Made by a program: the position numbers and the translations under genes | The notes under the pieces: generated by a model | The model's database searches: none | What the model was told of the DNA's origin: nothing | The model's input: the letters and a program-made list of their open reading frames with translations, nothing else | NCBI RefSeq assembly: GCF_016595155.1 | Contig: NZ_JAENGP010000005.1 | Coordinates: 62,001-126,000, forward strand | DNA: 64,000 nucleotides | Direction of reading: 5' to 3' | Source: Advenella mandrilli | GTDB lineage: Bacteria; Pseudomonadota; Gammaproteobacteria; Burkholderiales; Burkholderiaceae_B | Shown: piece after piece, positions 51,001 to 63,663 of the stretch | Layout: the number at the start of each line of letters is the position of its first letter | Numbering within the stretch: the stretch's first letter is position 1

Positions 51001-51803
51001 TACAGGTTACTCCAGGCAAATAAACGGCGGTTGGCAGCTTTGAAGGCAAAATCGGAAATCAGGCCGATAATGCCGATGGTGATAATGCCAAAAATAATCT
51101 GGCCGGTATTTAACAGGGATTGGCTATTGGTAATCATGTGACCAATGCCGGAAGAAGCACCAATTAATTCCGCCACAATGACATAGGTCCAGGCCCAGCC
51201 CAGTACCAAACGCAGGATTTCAGCCACTTCAGGGGCTGAGCCGGGCAAAATGACACGACGCACAATGCCCTTGTTGCGGGCGCCCAACGTATAGGCCGCT
51301 TCTACCAGGTCTTTACGGGAATTACCCACAATCACGGAAACCATCAAGATAATTTGAAATACGGAACCGATAAAAATCACCAGGATTTTCTGGGTTTCAT
51401 CAACCCCTGCCCAAAGGATTAGCAAGGGAATAAACGCCGATGCCGGCAAATAGCGGCAGAAAGAAACAAACGGCTCCATAATCGCTTCGATCATCTTGAA
51501 GGCGCCCATGGCAATGCCCAGCGGGACGGCAATAAGACAGGCCAGTATGAAACCAACCAGCACACGCATAACCGTCATGCCAATATCATGAATGAAATTG
51601 TATTCCGTGAAAAGTAGATACCCTTCTTCAAGCATTGCTAGCGGGCTGGCCAGGAATGTGGGAGAAACAAACCCGCCAAAAGTAAAAATGGCCCAGCCTG
51701 CAATGAAGGCAATGAAAAAAAGCAAGCCGAAGATCCATTTAAAGCGCGGATGAATGGGCTGCAACGGTCTGAATTCAAAGATTTTGTGTTGTGTCGGTTT
51801 CAT
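51000..51803 (-). CDS. NitT/TauT-family ABC importer permease
   Basis: A 267-residue inner-membrane permease with about six membrane helices. The EAA-type loop is seen in VEAAYTLGARNKGIVRRVILPGSAPEV, and the C-terminal helix in IIFGIITIGIIGLISDFAF. It lies between the binding-protein and ATPase genes. The substrate is not known. Confidence 0.9.
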   Translation of the reverse strand: MKPTQHKIFEFRPLQPIHPRFKWIFGLLFFIAFIAGWAIFTFGGFVSPTFLASPLAMLEEGYLLFTEYNFIHDIGMTVMRVLVGFILACLIAVPLGIAMGAFKMIEAIMEPFVSFCRYLPASAFIPLLILWAGVDETQKILVIFIGSVFQIILMVSVIVGNSRKDLVEAAYTLGARNKGIVRRVILPGSAPEVAEILRLVLGWAWTYVIVAELIGASSGIGHMITNSQSLLNTGQIIFGIITIGIIGLISDFAFKAANRRLFAWSNL

Positions 51804-51829
51804 TACTGCGTTATTTAAGACGGCATTAT

Positions 51830-52792
51830 TTAATTAACATAAGTCGCATCAAACAGGGCGTTCAGGTCTGCTGGCGCCTTGCGGATAACTTTAGTGTCAA
51901 TCAGGATATCAGTGGCTTCTTCCATGAAAGGAATAATTTCCTTGTCGAAGTAGGCACGGCTGTCTTCCTTGGTTTTCCAGGTCAGGAAGGAAGCGGATTT
52001 TTCAAACTGTTCTGCAGACTGTTTTACTTGGGCACCCATAATGGTATAGGCTTCCTTGGGATCATTTTTAATCATCTCAAGGGCATCGGAGTAGGCGGCA
52101 ACCAGGGCATGGCCTGCTTTGGGATTGTCTTTGAGCCAGGTGGGTTTGCAGCCAACAAAGTCGATAATCGCTGGGTATTCAACGGTTGTTGCCAGGATCT
52201 TGCCGCCTGTTGAATTTTCACGCACGGTGGAAAGATAGGGTTCGTAGCTCATGGCCACATCAACCTGGCCGGCATTAAACGCTTGGGCAGCTGCCTGTGG
52301 TGACAGGGTGCTGGTTTTGATTTCGGACATTTTGATGCCGTTTTTGTGCATCATGTAAGACAGCAGGAAGTAAGGTGAAGCACCGGCTGTTTCCACCGCA
52401 ATGGTTTTACCTTTCAGCTCCTTGATGTCATTGACGTCATTACGCACGGCGATGCCATCGGCGCCATGGGAGGCGTCCAGCATGAATATTTGGGTCACCG
52501 GTACATTATTGGCATTCCATGCAATGAAGCTGTCGATGGTGGTGGCCACGCATTGTAAAGAGCCAGAGGCGTAGGCCAGCAGACGGTCTTTAACAGGCAG
52601 GAACTTGATGTCAACATCCAGACCGTGTTTTTTGAAAAAGCCGGCTTTTTGTGCCAGGGTTAGTGGTGCAAATCCGGTCCAGCCAGACATGCCGATGGTC
52701 AGTTTTGTGAGGTCCTGGGCAGAGGCAGTGGCGGATGCGGCGGCAAAACACAGGCTAAGCCCGCTAAACAATGCTTTTTTCATTAAAGACAT
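51830..52792 (-). CDS. NitT/TauT-family ABC importer periplasmic binding protein
   Basis: A 320-residue solute-binding protein of the NMT1/SsuA-like group. A signal peptide (about 1-26) ends at ASA-Q; the mature part starts LTIGMSGWTGFAPLTLAQKA and includes GKTIAVETAGASPYFLLSYMM and NAGQVDVAMSYEPY. The frame is open for 60 more codons, but the ATG at 52790-52792 has AAGGA six bases upstream. The ligand may be a sulfonate, taurine, nitrate analogue or a thiamine pyrimidine precursor; the last is suggested only by the divergent thiC gene, since this side carries no TPP riboswitch. Confidence 0.88.
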   Translation of the reverse strand: MSLMKKALFSGLSLCFAAASATASAQDLTKLTIGMSGWTGFAPLTLAQKAGFFKKHGLDVDIKFLPVKDRLLAYASGSLQCVATTIDSFIAWNANNVPVTQIFMLDASHGADGIAVRNDVNDIKELKGKTIAVETAGASPYFLLSYMMHKNGIKMSEIKTSTLSPQAAAQAFNAGQVDVAMSYEPYLSTVRENSTGGKILATTVEYPAIIDFVGCKPTWLKDNPKAGHALVAAYSDALEMIKNDPKEAYTIMGAQVKQSAEQFEKSASFLTWKTKEDSRAYFDKEIIPFMEEATDILIDTKVIRKAPADLNALFDATYVN

Positions 52793-52954
52793 GATCTTTC
52801 CTTGAAGTAACTGTAGGTGCGTTTTCAGGCGGTTACATAAATATAAAAGGCAAGCCAAGATTTTAAGACAAATTCGTGTATGTACGATTGATTCCAAGGG
52901 TATTCGGTTAATTAGTTTTGAAAATCCATTATTTTTTGTTGTCAGATAATAATC

Positions 52955-52983
52955 TGGACAGATGACAGCCACCTACGTATAAT
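52955..52983 (+). promoter_or_regulatory. thiC promoter
   Basis: TGGACA at 52955-52960 and a perfect TATAAT at 52978-52983 with 17-base spacing. Transcription would start near 52990, directly before the TPP riboswitch. Confidence 0.7.
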
Positions 52984-52992
52984 TTTCGGTTC

Positions 52993-55047
<2,055 letters not shown>

Positions 55048-55059
55048 GTGGGGGAACGC

Positions 55060-56433
55060 CTATTCACCAAACCATTTTAAATTTGAATGAAGCCCAGCCG
55101 TCTCGCCCACCACAATAAGGGCAGGGGCCTGCGCCTGTTTGGCCAGATCAGGTAATTGTGCCAGTGTGCCGGTCTGAACCTGCTGGTTCTTGCGGGTACC
55201 ATGGCTGATAATGGCAATGGGTGTATTTTCTTGGCGGCCATGGGCAATCAGCTGGTGTGAAATTTCCTCGGCCTTGATGGTACCCATGTAAATCACCAGC
55301 GTTTGTTTACCACGGGCCAGGGTTTTCCATTCCAGCTCATCGCCATCGGGGCGGCAATGGCCGGTAATGAACATGGCCGTTTGGGCGTGGTCGCGGTGCG
55401 TAAGCGGGATGCCGGCATAGGCAGTTGCGCCCAGTGCGGCGGTAATGCCCGGAATCACCCGATACGGGATTTTTTCCTCTCGCAACGCTTCCAGCTCTTC
55501 GGCCCCACGGCCAAATACAAACGGATCTCCCCCTTTTAAGCGCACCACGCGCAAGCCCTGTTTGGCATATTTTATCAAGCGCTGGTTGGTTTCTTCCTGT
55601 GCGACTGAATGCGCGCCTGCCCGTTTGCCTACCGATTCCCGAATGGCATCACGGCGCACCAGTTCCAGGATTTCATCACTGATCAGGGCATCATGCAGCA
55701 CGATATCGGCCTGTTGAATAGCTTGCAGGGCTTTTAAAGTAAGCAGTTCCGGATCACCGGGACCGGCGCCTACCAGGGTGACATCACCGGGCTGGCTGAT
55801 GTGGCCATTCAGCTGTTGTTCCAGTTCCTCTTCGGCCTGTTGGGTTTGTCCGTTTTCCACCAGGGTGTTGAAACGGCTGGCAAACAGGTTCTCCCAGAAG
55901 CGGCGCCGTTCAGTAATGCTGGCCAGGCGGGTTTTGACCTGCTTGCGCCATTTGCCGGCCAGGCTGGCGACTTCACCCAGATGGTGGGGAATCAGGGCTT
56001 CCAGTTTTTCGCGCAGCAGCCGGATCAGGACCGGAGAGGTACCCTGGCTTGAAATGGCAATTTGAATGGGTGCACGGTCAATGACCGAGGGCAGGATGAA
56101 TGAGCATAGTTCCTGGGTATCCACAATATTCACCAGTTTCTGGCGTTGCTCGGCTTCGCTGGCAATCTGGCGATTCAGTTCCGTATTGTCGGTGGCGCCA
56201 ATAACCAGAAAAACGTCATTTAACTGCCCGGGCTGAAAGGTGTCTGCAATATGACTGACACGGCCTTCCTGAACCCATTGGGCAACTTCATCACACAGCG
56301 CTTGGGCAGCCATGCGCACCAGGGCACCGGCCTTGAGCAGGGAAGCGATCTTGCGTGCGGCAACATGGCCGCCACCTACAACCAGTACAGGACGGCCGTT
56401 CAGGTTGGTGAAAATGGGGTAATAGGAAGACAT
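55060..56433 (-). CDS. cysG: Siroheme synthase (trifunctional)
   Basis: A 457-residue enzyme combining uroporphyrinogen-III methyltransferase, precorrin-2 dehydrogenase and ferrochelatase activity to make siroheme. N-terminal CysG_B part with the Rossmann [13 protein letters not shown] and Asp105 in NIVDTQ and Ser129 in AISSQGTSP, corresponding to the catalytic Asp104 and phosphorylated Ser128 of Salmonella CysG. C-terminal SAM-methyltransferase domain from about 215, with [16 protein letters not shown] and [14 protein letters not shown]. Siroheme serves sulfite or nitrite reductase, neither of which is in the window. Confidence 0.96.
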   Translation of the reverse strand: MSSYYPIFTNLNGRPVLVVGGGHVAARKIASLLKAGALVRMAAQALCDEVAQWVQEGRVSHIADTFQPGQLNDVFLVIGATDNTELNRQIASEAEQRQKLVNIVDTQELCSFILPSVIDRAPIQIAISSQGTSPVLIRLLREKLEALIPHHLGEVASLAGKWRKQVKTRLASITERRRFWENLFASRFNTLVENGQTQQAEEELEQQLNGHISQPGDVTLVGAGPGDPELLTLKALQAIQQADIVLHDALISDEILELVRRDAIRESVGKRAGAHSVAQEETNQRLIKYAKQGLRVVRLKGGDPFVFGRGAEELEALREEKIPYRVIPGITAALGATAYAGIPLTHRDHAQTAMFITGHCRPDGDELEWKTLARGKQTLVIYMGTIKAEEISHQLIAHGRQENTPIAIISHGTRKNQQVQTGTLAQLPDLAKQAQAPALIVVGETAGLHSNLKWFGE

Positions 56434-56549
56434 CAGGAAACCAGGTAATAAAAAACAATGATGGAACCTGATGTATGCTATAGGAAGTCTTTAATAAATA
56501 AAAATAACTATTTCGTCAATGTTTAAAACTAATGGTTATATGGGGTCTA

Positions 56550-56580
56550 CTGGTTACCACGCGGGGAGCGTGGGAACCAG
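56550..56580. repeat. REP-like palindromic hairpin between cysG and proB
   Basis: 13-base arms (56550-56562 with 56568-56580), twelve of thirteen paired, with a GGGGA loop. The GCGTGGGAACCAG arm resembles the widespread REP-type palindromes mobilised by RAYT proteins in many proteobacteria. Only this one copy was recognised here, and no RAYT gene is present. Confidence 0.6.
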
Positions 56581-56650
56581 AAGCCGGTATTGGATTTTTA
56601 TGATGGGCTTGCCTGGTTTGAAGACTGTGGGGCAGGCTTTGAGGTTTGCC

Positions 56651-57799
56651 TCAGGTTTTGGCAAACTTGCGTAATATCACCATATTATTGCGGTGCATTA
56701 GTTCACCGGCGGTCATTGAGCCCAGGATGGTTTCAATGTTATGGGTGGGCTGGCGCATGATGCGACGGGTGTCTGACGAAGAGTAGTTAATCAGGCCGCG
56801 TGCATATTCCACATTGTTTTCATCCATGCAGGCCACCACATCACCCCGTTCGAAATGGCCGTTGACGTGAATAACGCCTACGGGCAACAGGCTTTTTCCT
56901 TGCTGGGTAAGGGCTTTCAGGGCGCCTTCATCAAGGGTGATCTGGCCGCGTAGCCGTAAATGATTGGCCAGCCATTGTTTGCGCGCCGAACGTACCGCTA
57001 CGGTGGCACGCAACTCGCTGCCAATCGATTCGCCCTGGCTTAAGCGTTCAAGCACATTGGGTTCACGGCCCGAGGCAATAATGGTATGCGCACCGCTACT
57101 GGCTGCACGTTTGGCCGCAAGCACCTTGGTGGCCATGCCGCCGGTGCCAATATTGGAGCCGGCGCCACCGGCCATTTCCTCAAGAGCCGGATCGCCTGCC
57201 GTGGCCACCGAGATGAGTTTGGCCTGCGGGTTTTTGCGTGGGTCACTGTCATACAAGCCGCTTTGATCGGTCAGGATAACCAGTGCATCGGCTTCTATTA
57301 AATTGGTTACCAGAGCCCCCAGGGTATCGTTATCGCCCAGGCGGATTTCATCGGTAACCACGGTGTCATTTTCGTTAACGATGGGAATTACCCCCAGGTC
57401 GAGCAGGGTAAACAGGGTGGAACGGGCGTTCAGATAGCGGTGGCGGTCGGCCAGGTCTTCGTGGGTTAGAAGGATTTGGGCTGCACAAATATTGTGTTCA
57501 TGGAACGCGGCTTCATAGGCCTGGATTAAGCCCATTTGCCCGATGGCCGCGGCGGCCTGCAGTTCGTTCATGGCTTTGGGACGGGTTTGCCACTTCAGGC
57601 GTGCCATCCCTTCGGCCACCGAACCGCTGGATACCAGAACAACTTGCTTGTTTTGTTTCCTGAGCGAGGCAATTTGCGCCGCCCACTGCCGGATGGCGGT
57701 GTTATCCAGGCCCTTGCCATTATTGGTAACAAGGGAAGAGCCAACTTTAATAACAATACGTTGGGCTGAATGAACGGCAGATTTTGACGCGATGCTCAT
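56651..57799 (-). CDS. proB: Glutamate 5-kinase
   Basis: A 382-residue enzyme that phosphorylates glutamate in the first step of proline synthesis. N-terminal amino-acid kinase domain (about 10-255, with [25 protein letters not shown] and [12 protein letters not shown]) and C-terminal PUA domain (about 290-375). The usual partner proA is not in the window. It follows obgE by 40 bases on the same strand. Confidence 0.96.
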   Translation of the reverse strand: MSIASKSAVHSAQRIVIKVGSSLVTNNGKGLDNTAIRQWAAQIASLRKQNKQVVLVSSGSVAEGMARLKWQTRPKAMNELQAAAAIGQMGLIQAYEAAFHEHNICAAQILLTHEDLADRHRYLNARSTLFTLLDLGVIPIVNENDTVVTDEIRLGDNDTLGALVTNLIEADALVILTDQSGLYDSDPRKNPQAKLISVATAGDPALEEMAGGAGSNIGTGGMATKVLAAKRAASSGAHTIIASGREPNVLERLSQGESIGSELRATVAVRSARKQWLANHLRLRGQITLDEGALKALTQQGKSLLPVGVIHVNGHFERGDVVACMDENNVEYARGLINYSSSDTRRIMRQPTHNIETILGSMTAGELMHRNNMVILRKFAKT

Positions 57800-57839
57800 G
57801 GTGTGTTAATTGGGCAGATACGAAAAAATAAATGATTAA

Positions 57840-58967
<1,128 letters not shown>

Positions 58968-59020
58968 TTATTCTAATTCCAAATTGCAAGATCTGCATTT
59001 CAGAAAGGGATAAAAATAAA

Positions 59021-59052
59021 AATGCCGCTCACTTAAGACAGTGAACGGCATT
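59021..59052 (-). terminator. Terminator after rplU-rpmA
   Basis: 13-base arms (59021-59033 with 59040-59052, one mismatch) and a 6-base loop; on the minus strand a T-rich stretch follows. It separates the ribosomal-protein genes from obgE. Confidence 0.75.
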
Positions 59053-59072
59053 GATTGCTTTTGAAATTGCGC

Positions 59073-59333
59073 TTATTCAGCCGCAATAACAGAAACGGTT
59101 TGCTTGTTGAGCGCGCCTTTTACAGAGAACTGTACGCTGCCATCAACCAATGCAAATAAAGTGTGGTCTTTACCAATACCCACGTTTGTTCCGGGGTGGA
59201 AACGAGTGCCACGCTGACGAACAATGATGGATCCTGCTGGAATTTCCTGACCACCGTACGCTTTAACACCCAGACGTTTGGATTCTGAGTCGCGGCCGTT
59301 GCGGGTTGAGCCGCCGCCTTTCTTTTGTGCCAT
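59073..59333 (-). CDS. rpmA: 50S ribosomal protein L27
   Basis: An 86-residue ribosomal protein whose N-terminus reaches the peptidyl-transferase centre. [35 protein letters not shown] and [12 protein letters not shown] are diagnostic. It follows rplU by 33 bases and is closed by the hairpin at 59021-59052. Confidence 0.98.
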   Translation of the reverse strand: MAQKKGGGSTRNGRDSESKRLGVKAYGGQEIPAGSIIVRQRGTRFHPGTNVGIGKDHTLFALVDGSVQFSVKGALNKQTVSVIAAE

Positions 59334-59366
59334 GATTAGCTCCTGCTGTATTAAGGTAAGTCGAAA

Positions 59367-59678
59367 TTAAGCTGTGATAGCTTCGATAACGATTTGTGTG
59401 TAATTTTGGCGATGGCCTTGGTGACGCTGGTAGTGCTTGCGACGGCGCATTTTGAAAATTTTCACTTTATCGTGACGACCCTGTGCAAGAACCTTTGCTT
59501 TCACCACAGCACCAGCGACTAAAGGAGTACCAACCTTGATTGATTCACCTTCGCCCACTGATAAAACCTGGTCTAGCGAGATTTCTTGCCCAATGTCTGC
59601 TGGTATCTGTTCTATCTTAAGTTTTTGACCTTCGGCAACACGATACTGTTTGCCGCCGGTTTTTATGACCGCGTACAT
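59367..59678 (-). CDS. rplU: 50S ribosomal protein L21
   Basis: A 103-residue ribosomal protein. [18 protein letters not shown] is the canonical N-terminus, and the [17 protein letters not shown] tail is the family signature. A five-codon upstream extension is possible, but the family start is at 59676-59678. First gene of rplU-rpmA. Confidence 0.98.
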   Translation of the reverse strand: MYAVIKTGGKQYRVAEGQKLKIEQIPADIGQEISLDQVLSVGEGESIKVGTPLVAGAVVKAKVLAQGRHDKVKIFKMRRRKHYQRHQGHRQNYTQIVIEAITA

Positions 59679-59736
59679 ATGGTTTAACCTCAAAAATAAT
59701 TAAATTTCATAGCAAATAATTTATGCTAAGCCCTGC

Positions 59737-59766
59737 ATTTTAGCTTGATTTGTTTTGAAAAGTCAA
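59737..59766 (-). promoter_or_regulatory. Predicted rplU promoter
   Basis: On the minus strand, TTGACT (59761-59766) and TAAAAT (59737-59742) are each one base off consensus, with 18-base spacing. The start site would lie about 50 bases before rplU; the leader contains a small AGCATAA/TTATTTGCT dyad. Confidence 0.55.
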
Positions 59767-59821
59767 ATAAATCAATTGCTTGATGAAATGAAAGCGAATG
59801 AAGAGGGGGTTGTTGTGGTTT

Positions 59822-60901
59822 TCAGACACGTGCCCAAGTGTCACCCGTCACAAAACCGCGATGGATTTCCCGGTAAAGCCCGGGATGGCCGGGGTATTCC
59901 TGAAGGGCGGCAAGCAGCAGCGGTTCGGCGCAGGGGCTGGATGCGTCGGTGGCATTAGCGTTATTGGCAACAAGGAAGTGTTGCGCTAGCAGGTGTTGTA
60001 ACTGTGATGCATCAAGAAGTTGGTCTGCGGGGCCCCAGGCTTCGGATAACCAGCGCAATCTGGGAAGGACAATCCAGCGTATGGAATCGGGCTGACAGGC
60101 CAGGCGGGACATGAAATGTGGCAGGCGTAGCCACCAGCCTTTATTGTGGGCGGGGTTAAGCAAGTCCAGAGTGGTTTTTGAGGGATAAAGGTAACTGTCC
60201 CAAGCCTGGTTTTGCAAGGGGTAAAACAGCCAGCCTTTCAGGTAGACCCCTTTTTCATCGGCTGGCCTGCCCAGTTTGCCAATAATTTGTTCATGAGAAG
60301 AAAGCGGCAACTGGTGGCCGAGCAGGCGTTGTGCTTTTTTGTATAGCGTGTCCTGCAATTGGGTGCCTACATAACGGTGTAGTTCGTTATTGGCATGCGG
60401 GGGCTTTGGCAGATTTGGGGCTTCTGTCTGGGGAAGGTACAGGTAAAGCTTGACGGCCAGTTCCCAATGATGAATTTTGCCGGTTTGGCTGTCCTGCCAG
60501 AGGTAATCCACTTCGCCCAATGTTTTACGGCCTTTTTCAGGCGCTACCGGTTCCAGGTGAATGGGGTGATGGTGCAGCAACAGCTTAATGCTTGGACAGT
60601 GGTCCAGCCCCAGCTTTAACAGGTGTTCGGCATAAAGACCCAGGCGCCTGAAATGGGTTTCTGAATGGGCGGTTAGTGCCTGTGGGTGCTGCTGTTCCTG
60701 ACTCATCCATTGTATGATTTGTTGCAGGCAATGGTCGGGAAAGCGGGCGGGCGGGTATGAAGAAGAAAAGCCCGGTGCCAGCAAGGGTTGAGTATGCAGT
60801 AACCAGTACAGATCGCGCCAGGCCTGGCAGGGCAAGGTTTGCCGCCCGGCAGAAAAAAACCGGTTAACGACAGGCGTTACCGGTTTTTGTTGGATTGTCA
60901 T
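59822..60901 (-). CDS. DUF1853 family protein
   Basis: A 359-residue protein of the DUF1853 family, common in Burkholderiales. RDLYWLLHTQPLL at about 29-41, RRLGLYAEHLLKLGL and the GEVDYLWQDSQTGKIHHWELAVKLYLY segment are typical; the last has a nuclease-like D-x(n)-E-x-K pattern (Asp and Glu-Leu-Ala-Val-Lys) that suggests, but does not prove, a PD-(D/E)XK fold. No signal peptide or membrane helix. It lies six bases after argJ, so it is probably cotranscribed with it. Function unknown. Confidence 0.85.
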   Translation of the reverse strand: MTIQQKPVTPVVNRFFSAGRQTLPCQAWRDLYWLLHTQPLLAPGFSSSYPPARFPDHCLQQIIQWMSQEQQHPQALTAHSETHFRRLGLYAEHLLKLGLDHCPSIKLLLHHHPIHLEPVAPEKGRKTLGEVDYLWQDSQTGKIHHWELAVKLYLYLPQTEAPNLPKPPHANNELHRYVGTQLQDTLYKKAQRLLGHQLPLSSHEQIIGKLGRPADEKGVYLKGWLFYPLQNQAWDSYLYPSKTTLDLLNPAHNKGWWLRLPHFMSRLACQPDSIRWIVLPRLRWLSEAWGPADQLLDASQLQHLLAQHFLVANNANATDASSPCAEPLLLAALQEYPGHPGLYREIHRGFVTGDTWARV

Positions 60902-60907
60902 GACAAC

Positions 60908-62134
60908 TTATGAGCGGTAGTCTGCGTTAATACTAACGTAATCATGAGAGAAGTCGCAGGTGTAAACCGTTTCGGTAACGTTACCGCGGCCCAAAGAAAT
61001 ACGAGCCAGAATTTCAGCTTCGGTCATGATACGCTTTCCATCTTCTTCCTGATAGGCCAAAGAGCGGCCACCGTTTTCGGCGACCAGGACATCGCCTAGC
61101 CACAGGCGGATTTTGCTAACATCAAGGTCTTCGATGCCTGCGTAACCCACAGCGGCCAGAATGCGGCCCAGATTTGGGTCGGACGCATAAAAAGCGGTTT
61201 TTACCAGTGGCGAATGGGCAATCGCGTAAGCAACTTTAAGCGCCTCTTCAGAATCGCCAGCGTCTTCAATGCGAATGGTAATGAATTTGGTCGCCCCTTC
61301 GGCATCACGCACAATTTTTTGTGCCAGCTCGCGTGCCATGGCAGTAAGCTCGTTCTTGATGGTTTCATAGTGGGGGCAGCTGGTGCTGTCTACCTGAATG
61401 CCGCTTTGGCCGGTGGCAATCACCATGAAAGAGTCATTGGTAGAGGTATCACCATCAACCGTGATGCGGTTGAAAGAGTGATTGGCAATCTCAAGTGTTA
61501 GTGTTTTTAGCAGTTGGGGCTCGATGTCGGCATCGGTGGCCAGAAAACCCAGCATGGTTGCCATATTGGGGCGGATCATGCCGGCCCCTTTGCTGATACC
61601 GGTAAAGGTAACGGTTCTGCCATCAATCTGGATTTGCTTAGAGCAGATTTTTGGCTGGGTATCGGTGGTCATGATGCCATAAGCGGCTTTCATCCATTCA
61701 TTTTTACCCAATGCATTAATGGCTTGTGGCAAGGCCGCAATAATTTTGTCGCAAGGCAGGGGCTCAAGGATGACACCGGTGGAAAAAGGCAGAATTTGCT
61801 CTTCAAGAACACCCAGTTCTTTTGCCAGGGCATGGCAAGTGGCATACGCACGGTCAAGACCATCGGCACCGGTGCCTGCGTTGGCATTGCCGGTATTAAT
61901 AAGCAGGGCACGGATATCGTGACCGGCTTGCAAGCGCGATTCGCAAATTTGCACAGGGGCCGCACGAAACCGGTTTCTGGTAAATACGCCAGCCACCGCC
62001 GTGCCTGGTGTGAATTTGAAAACGGTAAGATCTTTACGGTTTTCTTTTTTGATGCCTGCTTCGGTTACACCGATTTCTACGCCTGCGACAGGAAAAATAT
62101 CTGTTTCACTGGGAATATGAAGGTTGACAGCCAT
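60908..62134 (-). CDS. argJ: Bifunctional glutamate N-acetyltransferase / amino-acid acetyltransferase
   Basis: A 408-residue enzyme that moves the acetyl group from acetylornithine to glutamate in arginine synthesis. It is made as a precursor and cleaves itself at the Thr of the [13 protein letters not shown] motif, yielding two chains; [17 protein letters not shown] is intact. GNANAGTG and the C-terminal [18 protein letters not shown] end are family features. Whether it is bifunctional cannot be judged from the sequence. A terminator lies upstream, after hemL. Confidence 0.96.
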   Translation of the reverse strand: MAVNLHIPSETDIFPVAGVEIGVTEAGIKKENRKDLTVFKFTPGTAVAGVFTRNRFRAAPVQICESRLQAGHDIRALLINTGNANAGTGADGLDRAYATCHALAKELGVLEEQILPFSTGVILEPLPCDKIIAALPQAINALGKNEWMKAAYGIMTTDTQPKICSKQIQIDGRTVTFTGISKGAGMIRPNMATMLGFLATDADIEPQLLKTLTLEIANHSFNRITVDGDTSTNDSFMVIATGQSGIQVDSTSCPHYETIKNELTAMARELAQKIVRDAEGATKFITIRIEDAGDSEEALKVAYAIAHSPLVKTAFYASDPNLGRILAAVGYAGIEDLDVSKIRLWLGDVLVAENGGRSLAYQEEDGKRIMTEAEILARISLGRGNVTETVYTCDFSHDYVSINADYRS

Positions 62135-62296
62135 TTTGCTTATCTGCCCCTGGGGTTATGGAATACCCTTAATAATAACCGCTAATATCCGCAGATGCTG
62201 TAAAAAATGGTAGGGCTGAAAAAAATGTGGTGAGTGGCAGCTTCAATCACAACGGCTCCCAAGCAAGTGCCAGAATAATAAAAACGCAAAGCAATA

Positions 62297-62328
62297 AAAA
62301 TGACCGCATAAAATCATGCGGTCATTTT
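62297..62328 (-). terminator. Terminator after hemL
   Basis: A perfect 13-bp stem (62297-62309 with 62316-62328), 6-base loop, with Ts at both ends; located 53 bases beyond the hemL stop and 160 bases before argJ. Confidence 0.82.
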
Positions 62329-62380
62329 GGTGTGCAGGATAAGATTCCCGAACAGGGGATTATTGCTATTCAACCTTCAA

Positions 62381-63658
62381 TCAAATAGCGGCAAAAGCCT
62401 TTTCAGCCGCATCCAGCGTTTGGGCAATAATGGCATCATCGTGTTTGGCCGAGACAAAACCCGCTTCAAAAGCAGACGGAGCCAGATGAACGCCCTGATC
62501 CAGCATGGCATGGAAAAACACTTTGAAGGCTTCTGTATTGGAGTCGGACACTTCAGCAAAGCTGGTGGGAATGCTGTCGCGGAAATACAGGCCGAACATG
62601 CCACCTACCGAGTCGGCGCAGAAAGTCACACCGGCTGCTTTGGCTCGCTCGCTTAAGCCATCAACCAGTTTTTTGGTTTGTGCGGCAAGGTGCTCATAGA
62701 AACCGGGGCGTCCCAGAATGTCCAGCGTGGTCAGGCCGGCGGCAACGGAAACCGGGTTGCCGGAAAGCGTGCCTGCCTGGTAAACCGCACCTAATGGGGC
62801 AATGTGTTGCATAACGTCGGCACGACCACCGAAAGCACCTACTGGCATGCCACCGCCAATCACTTTGGCCAGGGTCGTCAGGTCGGGCGTTACGCCGCTT
62901 AGGCCTTGTACGCCTTGTGGCCCGGCACGAAAACCGGTCATCACTTCATCAAAAATCAGCAGGGCACCGTATTGTGTGCACAACTCACGCAGGCCTTGCA
63001 GAAAACCGGGAGCCGGTTTGATCAGGTTCATGTTGCCGGCAATGGGTTCTACAATAATGCAGGCAATGTCATCGCCGTATTCTTTGAAGGCGTTGCTAAC
63101 GGCATCAAGGTCGTTAAAGTCAAGCACGATGGTGTGTTTTACGAACTCGGGCGGTACGCCAGCCGAGGTGGGGTTGCCAAACGTAAGCAGGCCTGAACCG
63201 GCTTTAACCAGCAGGCTGTCGGCATGGCCATGGTAGCAGCCTTCAAATTTGATGATTTTGGTGCGACCGGTGGCACCACGGGCCAGGCGAATGGCGCTCA
63301 TGGTGGCTTCGGTACCCGAACTTACCAGGCGGACTTGTTCGATGGAAGGCAGGCGCTTGATAATGGCTTCGGCCAGCAGGGTTTCACCTTCGGTGGGCGC
63401 GCCAAAAGACAGGCCGTTGACGGCGGCATCTTGTACGGCTTTGACGACTTCGGGGTGGGCATGGCCAACAATGGCCGGGCCCCATGAACCCAGGTAATCA
63501 ATATATTGCTTGCCATCGGCATCCCAGATATGGGCATCGCGTGCCTTGCTAATGAAGCGGGGTGTGCCACCGACCGAGCGGAAAGCACGGACGGGAGAGT
63601 TAACACCACCGGGGATGGATTTGGCGGCGCGGGTAAAGAGTTCTTCGTTACGTGACAT
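62381..63658 (-). CDS. hemL: Glutamate-1-semialdehyde 2,1-aminomutase
   Basis: A 425-residue PLP enzyme that produces 5-aminolevulinate for heme and siroheme. The PLP Lys lies in [39 protein letters not shown] and the [10 protein letters not shown] segment are hallmark motifs. Normal length. It is five bases downstream of thiE, so the two genes are likely cotranscribed. Confidence 0.97.
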   Translation of the reverse strand: MSRNEELFTRAAKSIPGGVNSPVRAFRSVGGTPRFISKARDAHIWDADGKQYIDYLGSWGPAIVGHAHPEVVKAVQDAAVNGLSFGAPTEGETLLAEAIIKRLPSIEQVRLVSSGTEATMSAIRLARGATGRTKIIKFEGCYHGHADSLLVKAGSGLLTFGNPTSAGVPPEFVKHTIVLDFNDLDAVSNAFKEYGDDIACIIVEPIAGNMNLIKPAPGFLQGLRELCTQYGALLIFDEVMTGFRAGPQGVQGLSGVTPDLTTLAKVIGGGMPVGAFGGRADVMQHIAPLGAVYQAGTLSGNPVSVAAGLTTLDILGRPGFYEHLAAQTKKLVDGLSERAKAAGVTFCADSVGGMFGLYFRDSIPTSFAEVSDSNTEAFKVFFHAMLDQGVHLAPSAFEAGFVSAKHDDAIIAQTLDAAEKAFAAI

Positions 63659-63663
63659 GAGAT

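Noticed and set aside
52793-52972. A 60-codon N-terminal extension of the NitT/TauT binding protein
   Set aside because: It would bury the signal peptide inside the protein; the ATG at 52792 has a ribosome-binding site and gives a normal signal peptide.
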